A DNA stretch of 64,000 bases from Gluconobacter aidae (GTDB taxonomy: Bacteria; Pseudomonadota; Alphaproteobacteria; Acetobacterales; Acetobacteraceae): positions 186,001 to 250,000 of the forward strand of contig NZ_WIPH01000001.1 in NCBI RefSeq assembly GCF_009547075.1, read 5' to 3'. This document shows, piece by piece, positions 7,725-16,999 of the stretch. The notes beneath the pieces were generated by a model that saw nothing but the letters and a program-made list of their open reading frames with translations, ran no database searches and was not told where the DNA came from. How positions within the stretch are numbered: position 1 is the stretch's first letter; every line of letters starts with the position of its first letter. The position numbers were made by a program, and so were the translations under genes.

Positions 7725-8788
7725 GCGAAACCCTGAGCGAGATTCCGAGCGAGACCCTGGACGCCCGTGCGACGCTGGACCGGCTGTGGAAGCCGGGCTG
7801 TGACTTTCTGGGAAGCGAAGTCGCGATCCTGGGCGGGGCCATGTCCTGGGTCAGCGAGCGGCATCTGGTTTCCGCGATTTCCAATGCCGGAGGCTTCGGT
7901 GTCATCGCCTGCGGTGCGATGTCGCCCGAGCGGCTGGAAGAGGAAATCGTCGCGACACAGGCGCTGACGAAGCGCCCGTTCGGCGTGAACCTGATTACCA
8001 TGCATCCCGAACTGGATCGGCTGGTGGATGTCTGTCTGGCGCATGATGTTTCGCATATCGTGCTGGCAGGCGGTGTGCCGAACAGCGCCACGATCCGCAA
8101 GGTGCGCGATGGCGGGGCGAGGGCGATCGGTTTTGCACCGGCACTGGCTCTGGGCAAGCGTCTGGTGCGTATGGGCATTGAGGCTCTCGTGATTGAGGGT
8201 TCGGAAGCCGGCGGCCATGTCGGCCCGGTTTCGCTGACGGTGCTGGCGCAGGAAATCCTGCCGCATATCCGTGATGTCCCCGTGTTCGTTGCCGGCGGGC
8301 TTGGGCGTGGCGATGCGATCCTGTCCTATCTGGAACAGGGGGCGGCGGGTGCGCAGCTTGGAACGCTGTTTGCGGCGTCCGAAGAGAGTATCGCGCATGA
8401 GAACTTCAAGAAGGCCTTTCTTCGCGCCAATGCCCGTGACGCGGTGACGACCGTGCAGCTCGATGAGCTTTTCCCGGTCATCCCGGTACGTGGTCTTTCG
8501 AACGAAGGGGGCCGGAACTTCGCGCGGCTTCAGGGCGAGGCGCTCCGGAAGTTCCAGAGCGGCGAACTGACCAAGGAAGAAGCCCAGCTTTCGATCGAGC
8601 ATTACTGGGCCGGTGCGCTGCGCCGCGCCGTCATCGAAGGCGACGTGGAGACCGGTTCGGTCATGGCAGGTCAGTCTGTCGGCATGGTCAAGGAAGTCCG
8701 TCCTGTCGCCGAAATCATCGCGATGCTGGTTGAGCAGGCCGTGGATGCCATCAGGCAGCGCGAAACCCGCATCCACGCACCAAGCTAA
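7721..8788 (+). CDS. Nitronate monooxygenase family flavoprotein
   Basis: A 355-residue TIM-barrel FMN protein of the nitronate monooxygenase (former 2-nitropropane dioxygenase) class. Family marks are the N-terminal GGAMSWVS, the SNAGGFG glycine loop, the EGSEAGGHVG motif with the expected catalytic histidine, and the phosphate-binding VFVAGGLG and GAQLGTLF segments. These enzymes oxidise toxic alkyl nitronates such as propionate-3-nitronate; some homologues reduce enoyl groups instead, so the substrate is not certain. The GTG start overlaps the lysC stop by 4 bases, which implies co-translation with aspartokinase. Confidence 0.88.
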   Translation: MSETLSEIPSETLDARATLDRLWKPGCDFLGSEVAILGGAMSWVSERHLVSAISNAGGFGVIACGAMSPERLEEEIVATQALTKRPFGVNLITMHPELDRLVDVCLAHDVSHIVLAGGVPNSATIRKVRDGGARAIGFAPALALGKRLVRMGIEALVIEGSEAGGHVGPVSLTVLAQEILPHIRDVPVFVAGGLGRGDAILSYLEQGAAGAQLGTLFAASEESIAHENFKKAFLRANARDAVTTVQLDELFPVIPVRGLSNEGGRNFARLQGEALRKFQSGELTKEEAQLSIEHYWAGALRRAVIEGDVETGSVMAGQSVGMVKEVRPVAEIIAMLVEQAVDAIRQRETRIHAPS

Positions 8789-8802
8789 CGGATTGTCCGA
8801 TC

Positions 8803-10071
8803 ATGTCCCCAGCGTCCTCGAACCGCCCGTTTTCGCAACCGTCCGACCAGCCAAGTGTCGGAACGGTGCTGCGTGCGCGTCGCGAGGAGCTGGGCTGGCG
8901 GCTTGAAGATGTCGCGGAGTGGCTGCGAATCCGCCCGAAACTGCTGGAAGCGCTTGAGACAGACGATCTGTCGAAGCTGCCTGGCGTGGCTTACGCGGTA
9001 GGATTTCTCCGCACCTATGCCCACGCCATGCAGCTTGATGCGGATGCGCTGGTCGAGCGATTCCGTCGTGACACGCGCGGGGCCGTAACCCGCAAACCGG
9101 AACTGGTCTTTCCGCAGCCTGAGGGGGACCGAGGTCTGCCGATCGGCGTGCTCGTCGGGGCGGGGCTTGTGGTCGTGGTCGCGGCTTACGTGGGCTGGTA
9201 CCGCTTTACGGAACATGACAACCTGGCCCAGAGGCAGGTCCCGGCTGTGGCGGAACTGATGCCGGGTGCGGCCACCCCTGCCATGACCTCTCCGCAGGTC
9301 GCATCCGTGATGCCCGGACGCGCTCCGACGCCGGAGCCTCATACTCCTGTCACAGTGTCTTCTGCTCCCACGACGCCTGCACCGGCAGCCGCACCGATGC
9401 AAAATGCTGCTCCGGATGTCCCCGAAGCGTCTTCAGTTGCACAATCCACGCCCCCGACTGCCGCGCCATCTGTGGCTTCGTCGGCTTCGGATGACGATTC
9501 AGAGACGCCTCCGGTAGCCGAAGCCCCGCCTTCGCAGCAGACTGGAGCGATCGGCCAGCCTGCCACGGATCTGCCGCCGGCTGTGCCCGAGGGAGCTGTT
9601 GTGCTCCGGGCGCTGGCTCCCGTCTGGACGCAGGTCAGGGACCGGGACGGGCATGTTCTCATGTCGCGTGTGATGCAGCCGGGTGAAAGCTGGCAGGGCG
9701 ATCCCGCCGGCGCTCCGTTCCGGATGTCGTTCGGCAATGCCGGTGGTATCGTCCTGACCACGGCCGGAGCAACCAGTGCGCCGCTGGGGAAGGAAGGACA
9801 GGTCAGGCGCAATGTCGAGGTGACGGCCGATGCCATCCGCTCGGGAGCGTTCGGATCGGGGATCGCGTTGCCGGTGCAGCCCAGAGCGCCGGTTCCCGTA
9901 CCGGAAGCAGCCGCTGCGCAGCCGGCCGTCGCGCCTGTGCCCGCGCCCCCCGGAGCACCGCCTGTTTCCGTTCCCCGGAAGGCACCGGCAGCACCTGAAG
10001 TCTCGGCCGATGACCTCAATGCCCGGCAGCTTGAACATCAGCCGCTGGAACAATCGTCGCCATCGCATTAA
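8803..10071 (+). CDS. RodZ-like HTH / DUF4115 membrane protein
   Basis: A 422-residue protein with the RodZ layout. A cytoplasmic helix-turn-helix covers roughly residues 18-90 (SVGTVLRARRE to the YAVGFLRTYA motif). One transmembrane segment lies at about 111-133, a long proline/alanine-rich periplasmic linker at about 145-260, and a DUF4115 domain at about 265-335 (VVLRALAPVWTQVRDRDG onward). A further proline-rich tail follows. RodZ links MreB filaments to the wall-elongation machinery. Placement directly before ispG is a common alphaproteobacterial and gammaproteobacterial arrangement. The two low-complexity linkers are long for the family. Confidence 0.82.
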   Translation: MSPASSNRPFSQPSDQPSVGTVLRARREELGWRLEDVAEWLRIRPKLLEALETDDLSKLPGVAYAVGFLRTYAHAMQLDADALVERFRRDTRGAVTRKPELVFPQPEGDRGLPIGVLVGAGLVVVVAAYVGWYRFTEHDNLAQRQVPAVAELMPGAATPAMTSPQVASVMPGRAPTPEPHTPVTVSSAPTTPAPAAAPMQNAAPDVPEASSVAQSTPPTAAPSVASSASDDDSETPPVAEAPPSQQTGAIGQPATDLPPAVPEGAVVLRALAPVWTQVRDRDGHVLMSRVMQPGESWQGDPAGAPFRMSFGNAGGIVLTTAGATSAPLGKEGQVRRNVEVTADAIRSGAFGSGIALPVQPRAPVPVPEAAAAQPAVAPVPAPPGAPPVSVPRKAPAAPEVSADDLNARQLEHQPLEQSSPSH

Positions 10072-10163
10072 ACCCTTATATCCATCAGGGGGACTCAGTG
10101 TCCCCTGAATACAGCCCCTTGGGTCAGAGCTCCCGGTCCTTTCCGGGCACGAAGAGGTAAATC

Positions 10164-11309
10164 ATGAGCAGCTACCGTCCCTATCAGCACATCGAGCGTC
10201 GCAAGTCGCGCCAGATCCATGTCGGCAAGGTTGCGGTCGGTGGTGATGCCCCGATCTCCGTGCAGACCATGACCAACACTCTGACATCCGATGCGCAGGC
10301 CACGATCGACCAGATCCGCCTGGCCGAGCTGGCGGGTGTGGACATCGTGCGCGTGTCCTGCCCGGATGAGGCCAGCACGGCTGCGCTGGCGGAGATCGTG
10401 CATGAAGTGAACGTCCCCATCGTCGCGGACATCCACTTCCACTACAAGCGCGCCATCGAAGCCGCCAAGGCCGGTGCGGCCTGCCTGCGAATCAATCCGG
10501 GCAATATCGGCAGCGCCGAGCGCGTGCGTGAAGTCGTCAACGCCGCCAAGGATTATGGCTGCTCCATCCGTATCGGCGTGAATGCCGGTTCGCTCGAAAA
10601 GCATCTGCTTGAGAAGTACGGTGAGCCTAACCCGGAAGCCCTGGTCGAGAGCGCTCTGGAACACGCGAAGATCCTTGAGGATCACGACTTCCACGAGTTC
10701 AAGATCAGCGTGAAGGCGTCTGACGTGTTTATGGCGGTCGCGGCCTATCAGCAGCTCGCGGACTGCTGTGACCATCCGCTGCATATCGGTATCACCGAGG
10801 CAGGCTCCAAGCGCGCGGGCACCGTGAAGTCCTCCATCGGTCTGGGCAATCTGCTCTGGGCCGGTGTGGGTGATACGATGCGCGTGTCGCTTTCCGCCGC
10901 TCCGGAAGAGGAAGTTCTGGTCGGCTGGGATATCCTGAAGTCCCTCGGCCTGCGTCATCGCGGCGTGAAGATCATTTCCTGCCCGTCCTGCGCCCGTCAG
11001 GGCTTCAATGTCGTCGAAACGGTGCAGACGCTGGAAGACCGCCTCCAGCACATCAAGACGCCACTGACGCTGTCCATCATCGGCTGCGTGGTGAATGGCC
11101 CGGGTGAGGCTCTGATGACCGATATCGGCGTGACCGGCGGTGGCAATGGCCGTCACATGGTTTATGCCGCAGGCCGTCAGGATCACACGATGCCGGCTGG
11201 CGACATGATCGAGCATATCGTGGAACTGGTGGAGAAAAAGGTCTCTGACATCGAAGCCAGCAAGGAAGAAGGCACGACAGCCAAGCAGATGGACCCGGCG
11301 GCGCACTGA
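10164..11309 (+). CDS. ispG: 4-hydroxy-3-methylbut-2-enyl diphosphate synthase (IspG)
   Basis: IspG (GcpE) carries out the penultimate step of the MEP isoprenoid pathway, supplying ubiquinone side chains, hopanoids and undecaprenyl carrier. The 381-residue protein is of the bacterial two-domain type: a TIM barrel beginning at SVQTMTNT and a C-terminal iron-sulfur domain with Cys273, Cys276 and Cys308 (SCPSC and [10 protein letters not shown]) as cluster ligands. A GAAGAGG ribosome site precedes the ATG. The stop overlaps the ATG of hisS by one base. The 92 bases upstream contain a small hairpin at about 10085-10108 with no T-run. Confidence 0.96.
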   Translation: MSSYRPYQHIERRKSRQIHVGKVAVGGDAPISVQTMTNTLTSDAQATIDQIRLAELAGVDIVRVSCPDEASTAALAEIVHEVNVPIVADIHFHYKRAIEAAKAGAACLRINPGNIGSAERVREVVNAAKDYGCSIRIGVNAGSLEKHLLEKYGEPNPEALVESALEHAKILEDHDFHEFKISVKASDVFMAVAAYQQLADCCDHPLHIGITEAGSKRAGTVKSSIGLGNLLWAGVGDTMRVSLSAAPEEEVLVGWDILKSLGLRHRGVKIISCPSCARQGFNVVETVQTLEDRLQHIKTPLTLSIIGCVVNGPGEALMTDIGVTGGGNGRHMVYAAGRQDHTMPAGDMIEHIVELVEKKVSDIEASKEEGTTAKQMDPAAH

Positions 11310-12556
11310 TGTCCGGACTTCAACCGCCTCGCGGGACCCACGACCTCATCGGCGAGACCATGCGCCGTCATCAGCATGTCGTGGAGACGGCGCGCCGGGT
11401 TCTGCGGACCTATGGTTTCGAGGAGTGGAGCACGCCCATCTTCGAGGACACGCGCGTCTTTTCGCGCACGCTCGGCGAGACGTCCGATGTCGTGTCCAAG
11501 GAGATGTACACGTTCGAGGATCGCGGCGGTGAGAGCATCACCCTGCGTCCCGAGGGCACGGCGGCGATCTGCCGCGCGCTCGTCACGAACGGCCTGACGC
11601 AGTCCCTGCCGCAGAAGGTATTCTATCACGGGCCGATGTTCCGTTATGAGCGTCCGCAGAAAGGACGCTACCGCCAGTTCCACCAGATCGGCGCGGAACT
11701 GATCGGCGCGGAAAGTCCGTTGCGGGATGCCGAGACGATCGCCATGGCGCAGGACATCCTGCGCGAACTGGGTCTGGGCGATCATGTCACGCTGGAACTC
11801 AATACACTTGGCGATCTGGCCAGCCGTCAGGCCTGGCGGGAGGCGCTGGTGGCGTATTTCCGCGATCATGCGGATGCGCTGTCCGAAGAGAGCCGTATCC
11901 GGCTCGAAGCCAATCCGCTGCGAATTCTGGACAGCAAGTCCGAGCAGGACCGCAAACTGCTCGACGATGCTCCGGCATTTGCGGATTATCTGAACGACGA
12001 CTCCCGGCAGTTCTGGGACGGATTGCGATCCAGCCTTCAGGCGTTTGGCGTGGATTTCGTGGAAAATCCGCGCATCGTTCGTGGCCTTGATTACTACAGC
12101 CACACGGCGTTCGAGTTCGTGACCTCGAAGCTTGGCGCGCAGGGCACGGTGCTGGCCGGTGGTCGGTACGAAGGGCTTGTGGAGCAGATGGGCGGTCCGG
12201 CCATCCCGGCGATCGGCTGGGCTGGCGGGATCGAGCGTCTGGCGATGCTGCTGGATAGTGTTCCTGAGCTTCCGGCCGGAATTGCGCTGGTGCCGATGGG
12301 AGATGAAGCCGTTCTCAAGGCCGCATCCATTGCGCGCGCTCTACGCTCTGCGGGTCTGCGGGCCGAGATCGAGACCCGTGGCAACATGAAGAAGCGGATG
12401 GAGCGCGTGGTGAAGTCCGGCGCATCCCATGCAATCGTTCTGGGCGATGAGGAAATCGCCAAAGACGTCGTGCAGCTTCGGGACCTCTCCAGCCGCGAGC
12501 AGCAGGAAGTGCCGGTTGTGGATCTGGCGCGGGTTCTGAGCGCAGGACGCGCCTGA
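11309..12556 (+). CDS. hisS: Histidyl-tRNA synthetase
   Basis: Class II aminoacyl-tRNA synthetase of 415 residues that charges tRNA-His. Motif 2 appears as [18 protein letters not shown], the histidine-specific loops as RGLDYY and GGRYEGL, and motif 3 as [11 protein letters not shown]. The C-terminal anticodon-binding domain begins near GIALVPMG. Its start codon overlaps the ispG stop and prfA begins 5 bases after its end, so ispG-hisS-prfA look co-transcribed. Confidence 0.96.
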   Translation: MSGLQPPRGTHDLIGETMRRHQHVVETARRVLRTYGFEEWSTPIFEDTRVFSRTLGETSDVVSKEMYTFEDRGGESITLRPEGTAAICRALVTNGLTQSLPQKVFYHGPMFRYERPQKGRYRQFHQIGAELIGAESPLRDAETIAMAQDILRELGLGDHVTLELNTLGDLASRQAWREALVAYFRDHADALSEESRIRLEANPLRILDSKSEQDRKLLDDAPAFADYLNDDSRQFWDGLRSSLQAFGVDFVENPRIVRGLDYYSHTAFEFVTSKLGAQGTVLAGGRYEGLVEQMGGPAIPAIGWAGGIERLAMLLDSVPELPAGIALVPMGDEAVLKAASIARALRSAGLRAEIETRGNMKKRMERVVKSGASHAIVLGDEEIAKDVVQLRDLSSREQQEVPVVDLARVLSAGRA

Positions 12557-12560
12557 ACAG

Positions 12561-13622
12561 ATGGCGTTTGACGACAGGCTTGAGCGGATTGTCGCGCGTT
12601 CGGAGGAAGTTCAGGCTCTGATGTCGTCCGGCGAGCTGACGGGTGAGGATTTCACCCGTCTGTCGCAGGAATATGCCGAACTGGAACCGGTGGTCGCGTC
12701 CATTCAGGCCTGGAAAAGCGCCGAAGAGCAGAAAGCCGGAGCGCAGGCCTTGCTTGATGATCCGGAAATGCGTGAGTTGGCCCAGATGGAGCTTGCGGAG
12801 ATCGAGGCGACCCTGCCCGATCTTCGGCATGCCCTGCGTCTTGCGCTTCTGCCGAAGGATGCGGCGGATGAACGCAGTGCCATCCTTGAAATCCGACCGG
12901 CAGCGGGCGGTGATGAGGCGGGACTGTTTGCGGCGGAACTGTTTGATGCCTATCGCCGCTTTTCCGAACAGAATGGCTGGCGTTTCGAGGTCATGGAATA
13001 TGCCGAGAACGAGGTGGCCGGCCTCAAGGAAGGCATGGCGACCATTTCCGGCCGGTCGGTTTTCGCGCGTCTGAAATACGAATCCGGTGTGCACCGGGTG
13101 CAGCGTGTTCCGGCGACGGAAAGTCAGGGACGGATTCATACGTCTACCGTGACCGTGGCCGTACTGCCTGAAGCCGAAGAAGTCGATGTGACAGTCAATG
13201 ACGATGATCTGCGGATTGACGTCTATCGCGCTTCGGGGGCCGGTGGCCAGCACGTCAACAAGACCGAGAGTGCGGTTCGTATTACACACATGCCCAGCGG
13301 CATTGTCGTGGCGATGCAGGAAGAGAAAAGCCAGCACAAGAACAAGGCCAAAGCCATGAAGATCCTGCGTGCCCGGCTTTATGAGCGGGAGCGCGCGCAG
13401 CTTCATGCCACCCGGGCCGCGGACCGGAAATCACAGGTCGGGACGGGCGATCGCTCCGAGCGCATCCGCACGTACAATTTCCCGCAAGGCCGCGTGACGG
13501 ATCATAGGATCAATCTGACACTCTATAAAATTGACCGGATCATGGGGGGGGAGTTCGATGAGATTATCGACGCCCTGACCCGCGAGGAGCAGACGGAACT
13601 GCTCGCCGCTGAAGGGTTCTGA
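12561..13622 (+). CDS. prfA: Peptide chain release factor 1
   Basis: RF1 recognises UAA and UAG stops and hydrolyses peptidyl-tRNA. The 353-residue protein has the catalytic GGQ at residues 228-230 inside a [12 protein letters not shown] block, and the codon-recognition domain before it. The glutamine of GGQ is the substrate of PrmC, whose gene lies 0.5 kb downstream on the same strand; only a small minus-strand gene separates them. Confidence 0.96.
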   Translation: MAFDDRLERIVARSEEVQALMSSGELTGEDFTRLSQEYAELEPVVASIQAWKSAEEQKAGAQALLDDPEMRELAQMELAEIEATLPDLRHALRLALLPKDAADERSAILEIRPAAGGDEAGLFAAELFDAYRRFSEQNGWRFEVMEYAENEVAGLKEGMATISGRSVFARLKYESGVHRVQRVPATESQGRIHTSTVTVAVLPEAEEVDVTVNDDDLRIDVYRASGAGGQHVNKTESAVRITHMPSGIVVAMQEEKSQHKNKAKAMKILRARLYERERAQLHATRAADRKSQVGTGDRSERIRTYNFPQGRVTDHRINLTLYKIDRIMGGEFDEIIDALTREEQTELLAAEGF

Positions 13623-13625
13623 GCG

Positions 13626-14096
13626 TCAGGTATTGGGCGTTGCGCAGACGGCGGCGCGGCCATGCCGGTGTGTCGCAACAGCGGAATCGTCGTAATCGAC
13701 CAGAAAGAAGTCGGTGAAGTTGTTGCTCCCCACGGCATCGAGCGAATGGCCTTCGGGGTGGTGGAGCTGGCCTTCGCTGCTGACCTGATGGGTTTCCTGA
13801 TGGCCGTTACGGACGATGGTGATTTCGCCACACAGGGCATAATCGACATCGAAGCGGCCAACCGGAAGCGGGATCGTCCGTGTCTCATGGGCTTTGGACA
13901 GACCCAGTCTGAAGGTCGCAACCAGATTGCCGTCCAGATAAAGGCGCGAGACTTCCGAAATTTCTTCGGGCGCGCGCTCGTCCGTCACGGTAAAGGACGG
14001 GGGCAGCTCCGTGGACAGTTCCGACTGCGCGTGAAGGGGATTGAGCGTGCAGCCAAGCAGCAGGGCGGAATAGAGGACGGCGCGTTTGGACTTCAT
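13626..14096 (-). CDS. Small secreted protein of unknown function
   Basis: A 156-residue protein that I do not recognise. It has a clear signal peptide (MKSKR, hydrophobic core to about residue 18, cut expected after LHAQ). The mature part reads as a small beta-rich domain (SRLYLDGNLVATFRLG, IPLPVGRFDVDYALCGEI) with two cysteines that could form a disulfide. It is convergent with prfA (3 bases between stops) and divergent from prmC. The open frame, signal peptide and orderly codon use support a real gene. Confidence 0.68.
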   Translation of the reverse strand: MKSKRAVLYSALLLGCTLNPLHAQSELSTELPPSFTVTDERAPEEISEVSRLYLDGNLVATFRLGLSKAHETRTIPLPVGRFDVDYALCGEITIVRNGHQETHQVSSEGQLHHPEGHSLDAVGSNNFTDFFLVDYDDSAVATHRHGRAAVCATPNT

Positions 14097-14123
14097 GACA
14101 CCAACTATAACAGGTTCGCTTGA

Positions 14124-15008
14124 ATGATGATGGCCAAAGATGATCTTTTGCGCGAGGCCTCGCAGGCGCTGGAGCAGGCCGGGATCGAGGATGCGCGCCG
14201 TGAAGCCCGGCTTCTGCTGTGCTGGGCGACAGGGCGGGACCTGGGCGGTCTGCTCTCTCTGGACGGTGTGGAGCCTGCGCAGGAGCTACGATTCGCAGAG
14301 GCTCTGAAACGGCGGCTGGAGCGGGAGCCTCTGGCATTCATCACCGGAGAGACGGGTTTCTGGACGCTGGATCTGGAGACGGGGCGTGACACGCTGATCC
14401 CCCGGGCCGACAGTGAAGCCCTGATCGAAGCCCTGCTGGATGTCTGTCCGGACCGCAACGCGCCGCTCTCCATTCTCGATCTCGGAACCGGAACAGGCTG
14501 TCTGTTGCTGGCGGCCCTGTCCGAATATCCCCAGGCTACGGGTGTGGGCGTGGATCTGTCTCCGCAGGCGGCAGCGCTGGCACGACGCAATTCCATTCGT
14601 AGCGGACTGGAGAAACGCAGTGCCTTTCTGGCCGGTAGCTGGGTGGATGCGCTGAACGCCCGCTTTGACGTCGTTCTGTCCAATCCGCCGTATATCGAGA
14701 GCGGAGATCTGGCGGGGCTGATGCCGGAAGTCGTGCGGTATGAGCCCGCCCGGGCTCTGGATGGCGGGGCGGATGGGCTAGACGCCTATCGTATCCTGTG
14801 CAGGGCTTTGCCGGGTCTTCTGGTGTCTGGTGGTCTTGCGATCCTGGAGATGGGAATTGGCCAGATTGATGCGGTGTCTACGCTTGGGGCGGAAAATGGA
14901 TTGCGGGAAGTCGGTCGCAGGGCCGACCTGGGTGGCGTGGACAGGGCCCTGGTCCTGCAATCGGACGGGGGAGGGCGGATTGTGACGAAAAACCTTTGGC
15001 TTGACTGA
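14124..15008 (+). CDS. prmC: Release factor glutamine methyltransferase PrmC
   Basis: PrmC (HemK) methylates the GGQ glutamine of RF1 and RF2 with S-adenosylmethionine. The 294-residue protein has the N-terminal helical substrate domain, the PLAFITGETGFW motif typical of the family, SAM motif I LDLGTGTGCLLLA, and the catalytic NPPY at residues 187-190. The first three codons are ATG ATG ATG-like (MMMAKDD), so the start may be one or two codons later. It follows prfA at a distance, as in many bacteria. Confidence 0.95.
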   Translation: MMMAKDDLLREASQALEQAGIEDARREARLLLCWATGRDLGGLLSLDGVEPAQELRFAEALKRRLEREPLAFITGETGFWTLDLETGRDTLIPRADSEALIEALLDVCPDRNAPLSILDLGTGTGCLLLAALSEYPQATGVGVDLSPQAAALARRNSIRSGLEKRSAFLAGSWVDALNARFDVVLSNPPYIESGDLAGLMPEVVRYEPARALDGGADGLDAYRILCRALPGLLVSGGLAILEMGIGQIDAVSTLGAENGLREVGRRADLGGVDRALVLQSDGGGRIVTKNLWLD

Positions 15009-15228
15009 CGGAACTTGGTATTGCTAATGCCAACGCATGCGAACTGAGAGTGTTTTATCAACGCTGTCAGGCGCATCTTTGCCCATCGCTCATGTCATCA
15101 TGCATTGGTCATCATGAACTGACGATGGAAGACTGGCTGGGCCGGGTTCAGCCATAGCGGAACAGACAGACGTCTTTTTCGACAGCGGCGGTTGGATTTT
15201 CTGTGCTTGCAGAACGGTCCACGTCATC

Positions 15229-15708
15229 ATGAAAGTGCATCACGGGTCGATGAATATGAAGCGCATAAGAGGCCGGCATCATCGTGCGGGTAGTGGGCCA
15301 TCACGCAGCAGCAATGCCCAGACACCTCTGAACCGCAACCATGTGTTTGACAGTACCGGACCCGATCTGCGGGTCCGTGGTACGGCGCAGCAGCTGTTCG
15401 AGAAGTATCTCCAGCTTGGCCGCGACGCGACCGGAACTGGCGATCGCATTCTTGCAGAGGCCTATTTCCAGCACGCGGAGCATTATTTCCGTATTCTCAA
15501 TGCCATGAACCAGGCTGCCGAGAAGAGCCAGCAGGAACGCACGGAGCGTCAGCAGCAGCGCCAGCGCGCTTATGAAGACCGGCGTGAGGCGCGTGGCGAA
15601 CGCTCTGAAGAGGAGCAGCCGTCGCAGGAGCAGGAGGTCGAATATAACGCCGAGCGCTCCTCGGACGAGGAACAGGATCATCGCGCGACCGAGGTCGAAG
15701 CGGACTGA
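15229..15708 (+). CDS. DUF4167 RNA-associated-type basic/acidic protein
   Basis: Alphaproteobacterial DUF4167 protein of 152-159 residues. The N-terminal basic patch MKRIRGRHHRAG and the core segment NHVFDSTGPDLRVRGTAQQLFEKYLQLGRDA with EAYFQHAEHYFRI are the conserved part. The C-terminal half is a charged, glutamine-rich stretch likely to be coiled or disordered. Function is unknown; the RGRHHR patch suggests nucleic acid contact, which is inference. The start may be 15229 or 15250 (MNMKRIRGR), and the latter matches the usual family beginning. A terminator follows. The 220 bases between prmC and 15229 hold nothing I could assign. Confidence 0.82.
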   Translation: MKVHHGSMNMKRIRGRHHRAGSGPSRSSNAQTPLNRNHVFDSTGPDLRVRGTAQQLFEKYLQLGRDATGTGDRILAEAYFQHAEHYFRILNAMNQAAEKSQQERTERQQQRQRAYEDRREARGERSEEEQPSQEQEVEYNAERSSDEEQDHRATEVEAD

Positions 15709-15727
15709 AGGCTCGTTTCGGACGGAT

Positions 15728-15759
15728 AAAAAAGCTGCCCCCAAAGGGGCGGCTTTTTT
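15728..15759 (+). terminator. Rho-independent terminator after DUF4167 gene
   Basis: AAAGCTGCCCC pairs with GGGGCGGCTTT (one G-U pair) around a short CAAA loop, with a run of seven T after it and A-rich sequence before it. It can also serve the convergent glycosyltransferase gene. Confidence 0.88.
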
Positions 15760-15765
15760 TGTGTC

Positions 15766-16635
15766 TCAGACCCGTCCTGCGAACCGCTCGGGAAGGCTCC
15801 ACAGTTCGGTGCCGCTCAGATGGAGATCGAGGCGGTAACGGTCGTGCAGACGTGTCTGCGTGCTATCCTCGACCTGCTGGCGCCACTGAGCCAGACGCGC
15901 GTCACGGTTATCGAGCGTACTGTCCGTCCGGGGCAGTCCCGCCATGCTGCGCAGCATATTCTCCCAATCCGTGTTTTCCAGACGCTGGTGACGTCCGACG
16001 TCTTCGGAGATCCAGGGCTGCCTGCGGGTGCGGTCCAGCCGCTCCAGTCCCGACGCCAGATCCGCGTAGCGGAGATGGAACAGGAAAAGTGGGGAGGCAA
16101 GACTGGGGACGGCTTCTTCGCAGCAGTGAAAGCCGGGAGCCCATGTAATGGGAATGCGGGTCAGGACCGGTTTGCACATCGCACTGGAAAAGCGGAGATG
16201 TCGGCGTTGAAAGGATAAGGGGCGGCTGTAGTCGAACGGCGCTTCCTCGTCCGGGATATGGATGACGTCAAAGCCGGTGGCGGTGACGACCGGGGAGCGG
16301 TTGAGAAGCGCGAATTCCGTCAGGGAAGGGACAAACGCCGGGTCCGCGAGCAGGATTTCGTCCACGTCCGTATAGATGACGCTGTCATACCATTCGAGCA
16401 GGCTGTCGCAGAATTTTCCGATGGCTCGGGCGCGGCGCTCATCGTCCTGCGGGGAGCGGGGGATCCGCACGACGTTCACCTGCCGCAGATGCTCTGTCGA
16501 GCCATCATCCGATCCGTGATCGACCACATAGCAGGCGGTTTCTCCGACCTGAGCACCATAATGACGGCACCAGAACTGAAGATGTTCCGGCTCATTATAG
16601 ACCATCGTCACGACGGCGAGGGGTTTCTTGATCAT
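15766..16635 (-). CDS. Glycosyltransferase, GT-A fold (GT2/GT92-like)
   Basis: A 289-residue soluble protein. The opening VVTMVYNEPEHLQFW is the first beta strand and nucleotide-sugar loop of GT2/GT92-type enzymes, and YTDVDEILL supplies the metal-binding D-x-D (DVD). A basic segment and an HLRYADL helix follow. No transmembrane segment is visible. Substrate and acceptor cannot be read from sequence; polysaccharide or LPS decoration is the usual setting. It is convergent with the DUF4167 gene and followed upstream by a CAU tRNA on the same strand. Confidence 0.75.
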   Translation of the reverse strand: MIKKPLAVVTMVYNEPEHLQFWCRHYGAQVGETACYVVDHGSDDGSTEHLRQVNVVRIPRSPQDDERRARAIGKFCDSLLEWYDSVIYTDVDEILLADPAFVPSLTEFALLNRSPVVTATGFDVIHIPDEEAPFDYSRPLSFQRRHLRFSSAMCKPVLTRIPITWAPGFHCCEEAVPSLASPLFLFHLRYADLASGLERLDRTRRQPWISEDVGRHQRLENTDWENMLRSMAGLPRTDSTLDNRDARLAQWRQQVEDSTQTRLHDRYRLDLHLSGTELWSLPERFAGRV

Positions 16636-16710
16636 GCGTTGCAGAATACAGGAAAGTGGTCCCGTACAGCAGGCATTGCCGCAATAAATTTTCTGTTTTT
16701 GGAAAAGGGA

Positions 16711-16785
16711 TGGTAGCGGTGGACGGATTTGAACCGCCGACCAAGGGATTATGATTCCCCTGCTCTACCACTGAGCTACACCGCC
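16711..16785 (-). tRNA. tRNA with CAU anticodon (elongator Met or Ile2)
   Basis: On the minus strand the sequence folds as a 75-base class I tRNA. Acceptor GGCGGTG pairs with CACCGCT (G-U at the first pair). The D-arm is AGCTCAGTGGTAGAGC, the anticodon loop ATCATAA carries CAT (complement of 16751-16753), the T-arm has GGTTCAAATCC, and CCA is encoded. It is not the initiator, which would have an unpaired C1-A72. The variable-loop TTGGTCG resembles tRNA-Ile2 in Escherichia coli, in which the C of CAU is modified to lysidine, so identity is open. Confidence 0.9.
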
Positions 16786-16999
16786 ATCCGGCCGGGGTTA
16801 ACCGGCGTTGTCGCGGGGTTTTAAGGGGGATCTTTCAGGGTGTCAACACGTTAGTCCCAGGAAAATACGATGTAAAATAAGATGTTTTTACGGGTCGCGT
16901 TGGCCGTGCTGCCCGTGGCATTCGAGATATAATGGTTTTCAAATCAATTCGGCCTCTTCAGGCCCGCAATTCCTTTTGATGCAAGGAGCCCTTCATCTG

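Noticed and set aside
7115-8776. Long minus-strand ORF (553 codons) opposite lysC and the nitronate monooxygenase
   Set aside because: It is the complement of two well-supported genes in a GC-rich genome; its translation is arginine/histidine-rich with no family motif.
10085-10108. Hairpin before ispG as a terminator
   Set aside because: The stem needs a bulge and no T-run follows; it may be a weak RNA structure but is not supported as a terminator.
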